Below, one piece after another: positions 22,641-31,699 of a stretch of 64,000 nucleotides of DNA. Made by a program: the position numbers and the translations under genes. Source of the stretch: Sphagnum magellanicum (taxonomy: Eukaryota; Streptophyta; Sphagnopsida; Sphagnales; Sphagnaceae); NCBI GenBank assembly GCA_021904315.1, contig CM038914.1, positions 5,332,001 to 5,396,000 of the forward strand, written 5' to 3'. Within the stretch, counting starts at the first letter, position 1. Each line of letters starts with the position of its first letter. Below the pieces are notes generated by a model. It was not told the origin of the DNA and searched no databases. It saw only the letters and a program-made list of their open reading frames with translations.

Positions 22641-23537
22641 GACTGTTAGGGAAGCACAAAGAGATGAGGAGGCAAGGAAGGTTGCAGAAGCCAAAGCAAC
22701 AGAAAAGAAGAGAAAGAGAGATGAGAGAGCAACAATAGGAGTTCTCTCACCTAGAACTCCCGAGAAGAAAAGGAAGAAGGATGAGAGGGATGCCATTAGA
22801 AAGGAGAAGTTCGACCTGAAGAAGAAGGAGGAGGAGAGGAAGAAGCTCCTTTTGATAACATTGGCAGAGGAGGGAATTCCAACTGAGCTGGCATACACTG
22901 GGGCGAAGAGCACCATTAGGCACATTGTCTCCACCAACTTTGCACGAGGAGTTGAGTAGGGCACTCTCTCAAAGGTAGAGCATAAAAGAGTGATAAATCA
23001 GGTCAAGGGAGCATTTCGAAATGGAGGAGAACTTGATTCTGGGTGGATTGCAAACAAGATCTCCAATTCAATGTCTCAAGCAAGATACCATGACAGGATG
23101 AAGATTCGTGCTCACCTGAAAGACCTAAATGTGTATAGGAACTTGGAGAGGCCGCTTCAGTTCTCAGAAGACATCTGGAATGCCTTTTACCTATCTGAGG
23201 TGCAGTTGAAAGCAACAAGGCAGCTGAAGGAGATCACAAAGCAGCTAGCCAAGGCCAAGAAGGCAAGAAAGTTTGGGAGGTCTGACCGTGACCTAAAGGC
23301 ACTGGAGCTAAAGCTCGCTGAATGCCAATCAGTGGTGGATGAGGTTGGTGATCCACCATTGAAGTTCCTCAAGGCAACAAAGCGAGTGAAAATGGTTCCA
23401 AACACCACCCACAAGCTAGGGCAAGGTGGCATTCCCGGCCTCAAAACAACATTTGTAAGTACCCTAAACCCTCTCCTCCATTTCTTTCCTGCAAAGACTC
23501 ACATGCTTCTGAATTTCTGTCCAGTCAAACTGGACTT

Positions 23538-23700
23538 TTTGCGATACCTTTGCGATGCGATACCTTTGTGATACCTTTGCAATGCGAATTGCATCGCAAA
23601 GACAGGTATATGGAGTTTTGGCCTTTTGGGTTGCGATAGTAGATGCAATGCGATTTGTTTCGCAAGCTGCTTCGCAAGTGTCAGTATGCGAAGGTCTGCA
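23538..23700. repeat. TTGCGA cluster inside an intron of the CACTA gene
   Basis: Several TTGCGA/TCGCAA copies lie within the first intron or at its end: TTTTTGCGATACCTTTGCGA near 23537, GCATCGCAAAG near 23591, GTTGCGATAG near 23631, and TTTCGCAAGCTGCTTCGCAA near 23658. It resembles the terminal arrays but sits more than 1.3 kb from the end. Confidence 0.65.
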
Positions 23701-24419
23701 CTTTGCAAAAGTGGTCAGAGACTTGAATAGATTCTTTATGCGTTTTTTTTACCTGTTGTATTATGGGGACAATACAAGAGGTACAAGAGGAAGATCACAA
23801 CTGCAGAAATGAATATGGGCCAGGAGCATGGCAAGGAGCATCTTTTTCAACATGTTGATGCACTATTGGTGAGTGGGTTTGGTTGGGATTCAATTTCTGT
23901 TTGTGTAGAAATTGTTTTCATTTGAATCAAGATTTTCATTTATGGTGTTGATTAAGCTTTGCATGTTGAAATGCAGGCATCTGAGGGTGAGAGTGAGAGC
24001 TTTGAGGGCAGCAGTGATGAGGAGGAGAGAGATGAGGAAGAGAGAGCAGGTAACACTGCTCCCAGTGTGCTACCACTAACAGTGGACCCGGTTCATTTGC
24101 TAATCGAAATGAAGGTTCTGCAGGGGGCAAAGATAAAAAGAATAGGGAGGAGGAGGAGGAGGAGGAGGAAGAGGGGCAGGGGGACGATGAAGAGAGGGAG
24201 GAGGATGAGCAGCCTCCCCCTCCACCAGAGAACACTAGGAAGAAAGATTCAAGGAAGAAATCCAAGAGGGGAAGGAGGTCTAGATAGACAGTTAGTGTGT
24301 TAGATACCCAAGGGTTGCAAACCCTTTTACATTATAAATTTTGAAATTTTGATATAAATTTTCTTTTTTGTGGCTTAAAGTGACCCAAATAAACCCTGTT
24401 TCCAAAATAAGAATACAGT

Positions 24420-25028
24420 GCCATGCTCTTGCGATACACAGTGCATCTCAAAACAATTTGCGAATCATGATTATTCGCAACACTACAAAAGCCAAAAGAG
24501 CAATAATACCATGTCACAGACATCGCTACACTCTTGGGGGTAAACTCATTCCAGAACACGTTTGCGAAATCTATGATTTCGCAACCTTTTAGCGGCATTC
24601 TGAGAATCCCAAAAAGTTTGCGTGAGATCTTAAAAGCCTATCGGTTTCCGATATAAGATCTAACGCAAACGTGTTGGGATTTTCAAAATGCCGCTAAGGG
24701 TTTGCGATAGACCTTATTTCAGAAACCGATAGACTTTTGAGTCGATTCGCTAGATCTTTGCGGCGATGGGTTTGTTGCAAATAGTGTCCGATGTAATGTT
24801 AATCGCAAACGGGATATAGAAGCAGTTATAATCGTAAAGGTTTTGTGATTTTATCAAGTTCGGGAGTTGTGAAGCATTTGCGATTGTACAGGTGCGAATG
24901 TTATGGTATCGTAAAGGCTTAATAGTTTGCGAGGAGTTATGGTTCGCAAATGCGGGTTTTCGGAAACTTCTTTCTTTGTTGTTTGCAATGATATGTGGAT
25001 CGCAAAATAGCCCCCTGTTGTTGTAGTG
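24420..25028. repeat. CACTA right subterminal repeat array and terminus
   Basis: TTGCGA/TCGCAA occurs at about 24429, 24459, 24475, 24562, 24579, 24701, 24803, 24879, 24927, 24944 and 25000, then the element ends ...TTGTTGTAGTG. As at the left end there are eleven exact copies, but here the two orientations alternate. Confidence 0.8.
24589..24697. repeat. Long hairpin in the CACTA right subterminal region
   Basis: The arm starting TTAGCGGCATTCTGA (24589) is the near-perfect complement of the arm ending AAAATGCCGCTAA (24697). Arms are about 44 bases and the loop about 20. Part of the loop (AAAAGCCTATCGGTTTC) is again inverted at 24722-24738 (GAAACCGATAGACTTTT), making a compound foldback. Arms carry TTTGCGT/ACGCAAA, one base off the TTGCGA motif. 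Confidence 0.85.
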
Positions 25029-25660
25029 ATGCCCAAAGCAAGTACCTTTGTAAGCCTAGAAAAACTTCACAAGTTCACATTCAATAATAAACTACAATAT
25101 TGCAGCCACAATTTTAAGGTTATTGCCCTCATCTTTCACAAAAGTAATCACATAGTGAATCAAGTCAATTTTTCCCAATAAAGATTGAAGTTGCAAAGCC
25201 ATGGCATTCCTAATAGTTCCATGCACTTTGAAAAACCCCACAATAGCACGCCTAGGTTTCCAAGTATCATCCAAACAATTAATGACCAATGCAAATGTGT
25301 CGACCCCACCTTTGGACATCCAAAGATCAAAACTAAAAAACACAATAGTTACAAATTCCAAATTCCAAATTTGGCAAGACATGCAAGTTCATGGTTTTTG
25401 TGACCATTGAAGAAAGAACCTAGTATTCCACAAGAGATGAATGAAATGGAAATACAACATTGAGATATTTGTGCAACACTAACCTATGTAACTAAATATT
25501 TTCACATGAAAATAGAGGTATGTAACCTTTGCAAATATAAAGCACAAGGTCCTTTAGAAACATTTGTTGTGCTTCATCACCATTTTTGTAAGGGATTGTT
25601 AAATCAAAATATTTAGTGATAGCAACCTTTGTTGGCCCGACCCTTTTCTTCCCATGTTAC
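25029..25660 (-). pseudogene. hAT transposase relic A, right piece
   Basis: The minus strand encodes the N-terminal to middle part of a plant hAT (BED-type) transposase. In order it shows VGPTKVAITKYFD, a GDEAQQMFLKDLV helix, GYIPLFSCENI, LHRLVLHK, FPFHSSLVE, SFDLWMSKGGVDTFALV, VGFFKVHGT and FVKDEGNN. At least two in-frame stops are visible in the first half. The frame runs into the CACTA border at 25029 and resumes in the piece ending at 11532. The same family is present at 49565-52560. Confidence 0.78.
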
Positions 25661-28098
25661 TAATTATGATTTGTTTCAGAAAGTTTAACCATAGGTTTTT
25701 CAATTAGTTATAACTTTATTTTTGTAACTAAACAAGAATGTGATGAATCAATATGTGTTTTCATAGGTGTAATACTATTTGTTTTGTTATATTAGATGAA
25801 CCCCTTCCTTAGAATAGAATTAGGTTGGTTTAGAATGTTACCAACTACCTACTCAAATCAACAAAGATACACTATAAGTTTTGTGGATTTTCAAAATCAA
25901 TTGGCAAGTTGTCATTGATTGTAAAGAAGCCCTAACAAATTGATGTCCTATTGTGTGGTTTCCATTCTCAAACTTTGAACTTCTATAATTTCAAGCTAAA
26001 CATCATCATTTTCTAATAGATTGTTTTTGCATTCTAGGAGTACAAATTCAACATCCAACAAACTATTAGTTGGATTTATGTTCAAACCACAAGTTGCTTC
26101 ATGGGCATCCAACCCACAATTTCAATAATAATCATTTCTCTTTTAAACATTGTAAAAGTGCCTTGAATAAAACAACCCTAAATGGAAGGAAGAAGACAAA
26201 CACATAAAATCACAATCCCAAGCTTCTACAAAATCCAAAATGCTCATAAAAAGAATTCTAGGAACAAAATGTAAAATCAAGAGGACGAAAAAAAGAAGGA
26301 AAACATAGTTATTGGATTTCTACAAATTTTGAAGTTGTTATGCATGAAATTTGGGAAAATAGTAGAATTTGTATCCAAAAAAACAAAAACATCAAAACTA
26401 AAGAAATGGAAAGGAAAAACCCATGCACATGTGTCGTTGAAACTTGAAACTTGAATGCAACAATAGAGCTTGATGCCTAAATTACAACAATGATTGTTGA
26501 GGCAATGTCAAGTTCAATGCAAACCTCCTATAACAAGTTCACACAATAACATGAAGCTCAATGCAAACCAAAGTTGTAGCTTGAAATGCAAGAATAAAAA
26601 GTAAAGCATGTTGAAGCAAAGTGAGATAAATTTGACAACACAAGATAATGAAATGACAATACAAAAGATCATAAGCTTCAAAAAACCACAAGCATTGCAT
26701 AGAGCCCCCACAATTAAGAAAGATTGAAAAAGCTTGCCAACAATGTAAAGCTTGACACATACAAAAAAAGCTTCACTTTCTTTATTCATCCCTAAACCCT
26801 ACTTTTGGCATATATTTCATATTCGATACCCTACCTATTGTAACAAACAGATACAATTAGCTATAGGTTAATGTCTTTGCTGATATGATTATGATAAGAT
26901 TATCCAAGTAGAAGACATCTACTGGTTGCAAATAAGGTCTGGTTAGAGGAAAAAAGAAGCAAAGTTTGAATATGACTTTGCTCATATTGGATGATTGTGC
27001 ATGTTCAAATCTATAAAAAACCACATATCCAACCGACACTAGTTCAAACCCAATGGTGTGAAGGTGAAACTTATCTCAACCCTCTGTCAATGTGTCTGAC
27101 TTGACGATCCCAGTCAAGTCAGGTCTGCTGTTGTGCCTCAAGATTAGCAAAACAGAAGGAAAGTGTTGGTTCAAGACTTAACAAAAAAGATAGCGATTCA
27201 ATAGGTTTAAAATGTTATGCTGCCAGCTTAATTGGGTCAGTGAACTAATGCTGGATCATGCTCAGAAGTGTTCACACAATGGTGACTGAGTTCAACGCAT
27301 ATTGGAACCATATGTCCCCAATCACTTGTAGTTGCTCATAAGAAACTACAAATGATCTAATAATCAAAGAAGGTGATATACAGAGGTCCAGGAATCTTTT
27401 TTGTGGTTGAAAAAGTGGCCACAAATGTCAAATAACAGCCAAATCTACTCAAATTTGCACAGTGCAAATATCTGTACAAAAAAGAGACACCACTAAGGTG
27501 CATGGCAATAATCAAGCTAGTGACATATATGATTATATAACTGAACAATTGTGCATTTTGTTTTTAAGAAATGGATTCAAACAAAATTACAAAAGTAAAC
27601 TAAAATACTTTTGTACAATATAGCAGCATGTGCAGCATTTAGTAGCATATATTGTCCACAACTATTAATGCAGCCTCCTCATGCCATACCTGGAGTTGTG
27701 ACTCTTTTCTCATATGATTACAGATTGTCTTTGTTGAAGTACACTTTAAAGCACTGTGATCCCTCACCAGTATGCATTTCAATTGTACTCAGGGCCAACA
27801 TACAAATATGTCAAGAAATACATTTTGCAACCTAATCCTTACAAACCCTAAATTGACCACCAGTAACTACGTACCTGGTTTGTAGAATGTGACGCATCAA
27901 TTGCACACCCACGTCACATATCAACCTTTGGTATCTTACTATTTCTTTTACACTGCCTTAAAAAACAATCATATTTTTCATATTGGTGACATTTTATGAA
28001 ACCCCTCATTCTCTGCTTTTGTACCTATTCATTCTTGTTGTCATTGCTGTTGATGGCAATTCCTCCAAATATGAAGTTGTTAGAGAAACTAATAGCCC
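25661..28098. other. Intergenic region 3' of the GH3 gene
   Basis: No conserved protein is visible on either strand. The last few hundred bases are expected to hold the GH3 3' untranslated region. I saw no MITE with paired ends here. Confidence 0.4.
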
Positions 28099-31000
28099 CT
28101 AAAGGCTACAATTAAAGGAAGCCACTGAAGGTTTTTCATGGCTCTGGAATGTGGCAACCACCAAAGAATTGAGAATTTCCAGAACTGAAGGTGCCTTGAT
28201 GCATCGAGGAGTCTTATATTGTCCTGGAGATATGCCTCTGCTCAGAACTGCCGAAGCCCTCAGCTGGTCAAATGATCCCTCCTTCAGAATCCGCAGCTCC
28301 AAAGCTCCAATCTGCCCTGTTGCTCTCCACTTCTTGTACAGATGATTGAAACTGATGTCAAGTGTATCGGCACACTTCTGCAACACTTCAGCATCCAAAG
28401 TCCCACTGTTTCCAATTGCATGACAACCATCAATCTAGTGTAAGTCATTATTACACAAGAAACCTTTTTTAGGATCACTTGTGGGACTATCAAGAAAAAC
28501 TTGAATTTCCCTTATGCAAACATGAAATGGTTTGTGTGACAATGGGAAAATTACAATAAAACATTGATATATTGGTCCCATGATTCCCTTAGGGAGCTTT
28601 CCCTATATTTTGTTAATTCAACTTTAATTTGTCAAAGCTTTCCACTCTTTTCCTTACAGGGAATGCCAAATAAGTTTCTTGTGTTATCTCTTGTGAAATG
28701 CAAAGTTTACTAACCTATGGGAGTATTGTGTCAAAAGAGAGGTTAATCTTCATGGCCACCACACAGGTATGTTTTAAGGTCAAATCCAGCCAGATGCCAT
28801 ATCCTCAATAACACAGTGTGTGACAAAGAGAAAGAGTTTTGAAATTTATCTAACCTTGACATACTTATAATCTCCCAAAACAGAATATAACGTCCTGGTA
28901 AAGAGACAATATCTGCAGTGCTGCTGAAGTCTGCAAGCTCCATCGAAGTTTCGACAAGGTGCTGAGAAGCCTTATTGACCACCTCTTGGAGTTCTTCTTC
29001 ATCAACTTTTTCCTCAAAGATGCACAGAACTACATTCTTTCTCTGGGCAAACTCAAAAATTGGTGCTTTCTTTCTGAAACCCTTCACCCGTAAGACATCA
29101 CCAACACAGTATCGATACAACCCTGACACAATCATCCCACTTCCAACAAGTCAGGACATAAGTTTAGCATCACTCAGTTTAGATGATACTGAATACATAC
29201 ATCCTAAACCCTAAACTAGCTCACTTTGGATATAAAGCATGGTAAATATGTTCCCAGTGTGCAATTTAGTTCAGAAAACTCTAAGTTCTGCTCAAGAGCT
29301 TATTTCTGCATGAATTGTTGCCCTTCTGGTTACTCCACAGACTGTGCTCTGTAAACAATTGGTTAGAGTGAACCTACCAGAGACATTTGTAACAACAATC
29401 TCATACTCTTTCCCAAGCTCAACATCAGCTGCATCAACCAATCGCAATGGCTGATCCTCTGTAGAATTGGAAAGGTCATGAGCCTGAGGAGTCCCAGAAA
29501 TTGGGATGAACTCAAAATAAGCTGATTCTGGCCAAATCATGTAGCTAATAGCATCAGGCGGATGATTAAATTGTACATTCAAGCCCATAATAGGGCATTC
29601 ACTGGCTCCATAAACAGGAGAAATCAATGGGATGTGTCCTGCAAAGTGCTTGAGAGCAGGTACATACTGCTGCATGGAACCACTCAGCACACAAGAGATA
29701 GACAGCATATTTGGCCAAATGCGTGGAATAATATGACCCCAGTCATGTGTTGAACACTGAATTTCTATCATGCTTGCAAGCTCAGGATCTCCTTTCATGA
29801 GTATCTGTTCCACAGCCTTTCTAGTTGCAGGATCTGAAACTTTTTGGTTCAATGTCCCATTTCGAATGTCATTGCACAGCTCAGGCCAGCACCTCTGCAG
29901 AAGCCGTACAGTTCCAACCACATTGACTGCAAACATGGCTTGCAACCTAGTGATTTCTGGTGCCTGAGCCAAAGCACACAAGAGATGGCAGTACATTGCC
30001 TGGTTGTAGTCACCACAAAAGATCACCTCATCAGGGCTGCTGTTTATGCTACGTGGATCAAAAGGCCGCTGCCTGAAGATTGCACTGTGTAGTGAGATGG
30101 TAGACATCTGCCCTGCTTTGATCCCGCTTGGTGTTTCTTGAAGAGGACCTGCAAAGCCCAAATTCAATATTTTGCCATTTGTGTCCTTGCCTCCTAGAAT
30201 TTGCCTATTCCACCCAGAAAAGGACAATTAAACCGTTAGCTGCACCACTGGCAAAAAATGTGTCAAGAAAAATTGACAATTTAAACTCAGACGGAGGAGA
30301 AATTAGATAGAAGTCCACCTACTTCCTGAACATTGCTTGGACAACACGTTGAAGACAGGGAACATTCTCAAATGCTCTCATTGTGGTGGGTATGAACTTT
30401 GCTTTCTCAGACGTTGTCCCTGTGCTGCAGTTATAATGTCACCCATGAGACCACAACATTGAATCAATACACAAAAAAAGTTCAAAAAGATCAAGACATC
30501 AATCTGCATTAATATCATCATAATGATGAGCTTGCATTTCTGTCTTCCAATTATACCCCCAATATTGCATTGCAGCAGGATATTCAAGTATGTAGAATCT
30601 AATCTAGAAAAACATGTCATGTATTTGTGGGCTTGATATTTTCTAAAGAAGCACCACTGCAAGGCAAGCAAGCATGTTGGACTTAGGGTCTCTTTCCATT
30701 AGGCTGTTGTGATCACCGTTAGGACATCTTTCCACTACTATGCTGTGATCACAGATTTTCCATTATGTTTTGTCAAGTAGCTATGCTCACAGTCATCTCA
30801 CGACTCTACAGGTCAAGGATTGCCCAACTGCAGAAGCTGTGAGTCAAACTGTGACTCCCCATACAATGACATCTCTCCTTTTTTATGAGAACATGAGTAC
30901 CCAGAGTTCCTAACATGATTAATTACATGTTTTCAACACAATTGCAGCTCTTTGATAGAAAGTGACTGTTCCTGCTGCAAATAACAAGGCCCTATGTCAG

Positions 31001-31621
31001 TGGTTTTCCATTAGGCTACCGTGAGCACAGCAGACTTTGTGTAATAGTAACTGTGATCACACCAGCCTGATGGATAGAGACCTTAACATCCTGACGGCTG
31101 TTTCCACAATTTGAACTTCAATAGTTGTACTTATCTTTGTACCTAAGAAAAAATGCGGAGATGGGCTCAGCATTGAAGATGGGAGTAGAGTCCCCATTAA
31201 CCAAGCGCAAGATATCGGGCTCCAGATCGGAATAGGTGACAACTGGCAAGCATTGCTTGAAGCTGGCAACGTCGGTACGCCCATTCAGTCCATGTCGCTG
31301 CAAGTACTCGACGTTGGCATTGCGAGTCAGAATCTCTTCCAGCTTCAACCGCTGAATTACCTCTAAGTTCTCCGCGACGGAATCAATAAACTCATCCGGA
31401 TCGAAACCTGAACCAGCACTGGTACTATCGTAGATAAATCCCAGCCGTCTCGAGGGCATCACAAAAGCCGCCGGCCGCTCATGGATAGAACCATCCGGAT
31501 GATCTAAAGCAGCCTGATCTTTGGATATTGTCGTGCCGCGAGTTATACAACTACTCTCCACAGAACTCTTTGCACGGTCTGCTCCGATACCATTATTCTC
31601 CAATACTACAGTCGATTCCAT
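28099..31621 (-). CDS. GH3 family acyl-acid amido synthetase
   Basis: GH3 enzymes adenylate a plant hormone acid (IAA, jasmonate or a benzoate) and join it to an amino acid, usually in the cytosol. Exons by GT/AG and phase: 31621-31143, 30424-30323, 30204-29378, 29122-28855 and 28405-28099. The sum is 1983 bases, 660 codons plus stop. Exon 5 could instead begin at 28434. Adenylation motif 1 (STGTTSEKAKF) is split by intron 1. Motif 2 is YGASECPIMGLN (near residue 389) and motif 3 is YRYCVGDVLRVKGF (near 472). The family C terminus has GALELRI and QYKTPRC (near 621). An in-frame ATG at 31459 would give 606 residues, closer to the usual 575-610, so the first 54 residues may be untranslated. No stops or frameshifts were seen, so the gene is probably functional. 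The substrate cannot be told by eye. Confidence 0.92.
30687..31082. mobile_element. MITE in intron 1 of the GH3 gene
   Basis: The left end is GGTCTCTTTCCATTAGGCTG and continues TTGTGATCAC. The right end read in reverse is GGTCTCTATCCATCAGGCTG and continues GTGTGATCAC. TTA touches or nearly touches both ends, so a PIF/Harbinger-type TTA duplication is possible. The block TTTCCATTA...GTGATCAC recurs inside (near 30727 and 31003), so the arms were partly duplicated. It takes up more than half of the 718-bp intron. Confidence 0.75.
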
Positions 31622-31677
31622 CTCGCAGATCAGTCTGCTCTACCCACCCTCAAATGCTCGACGAGTCTAAGCCAATG

Positions 31678-31691
31678 TATATACTATATAC
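31678..31691 (-). promoter_or_regulatory. Candidate TATA box of the GH3 gene
   Basis: The minus strand reads GTATATAGTATATA about 57-70 bases before the ATG at 31621 and about 220 before the ATG at 31459. This spacing fits the downstream ATG with an ordinary leader slightly better. No canonical TGTCTC auxin element was found nearby. Confidence 0.4.
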
Positions 31692-31699
31692 TCGCAGTG

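Larger units (their letters stand above)
15468..24287 (+). pseudogene. Second CACTA-encoded gene, TNPA-like by position, broken
   Basis: A four-exon plus-strand gene split by the chromovirus. Exon 1 runs from the ATG at 15468 (MARTGGGGSRSGGG) to 15651 and resumes at 22646 in the same frame, ending at a GT donor after 23454. Exon 2 is about 23690-23868, exon 3 23977-24049 and exon 4 24124-24287. Phases agree at the modelled joins, which supports the model. An in-frame TAG at 22957-22959 is a second lesion. The product has a glycine-rich start, a strongly charged coiled-coil-like stretch (EEARKVAEAK to KKKEEERKK), a conserved-looking middle (KVEHKRVINQ, GWIANKISN), an acidic run of eight glutamates, a PPPPP run and a basic tail (RKKSKRGRRSR). 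I recognise no family. By analogy with En/Spm it may have bound the TTGCGA repeats; this is inference. An earlier in-frame ATG is at 15387. Confidence 0.62.
11533..25028 (-). mobile_element. CACTA (EnSpm) transposon with two nested LTR insertions
   Basis: The left end starts CACTACTACATATTG. The right end, read in reverse, starts CACTACAACAACAGG. The 3-bp target duplication ATG is present at 11530-11532 and 25029-25031. Subterminal regions at both ends are dense in TTGCGA/TCGCAA. Inside are a TNP2-type gene relic with DUF4218 and DUF4216 homology (minus strand) and a second broken gene on the plus strand. Removing the solo LTR (13695-14712) and the full chromovirus (15652-22640), each with one duplication copy, leaves an element of roughly 5.5 kb. 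It is probably non-mobile by itself, since the catalytic Transposase_21 part of TNP2 is not found. The strand given is that of the TNP2-like gene. Confidence 0.9.

Noticed and set aside
22482..22964. Minus-strand Ser/Phe-rich frame, and the similar one at 23936-24265
   Set aside because: Antisense of Lys/Glu-rich coding exons of the plus-strand CACTA gene.
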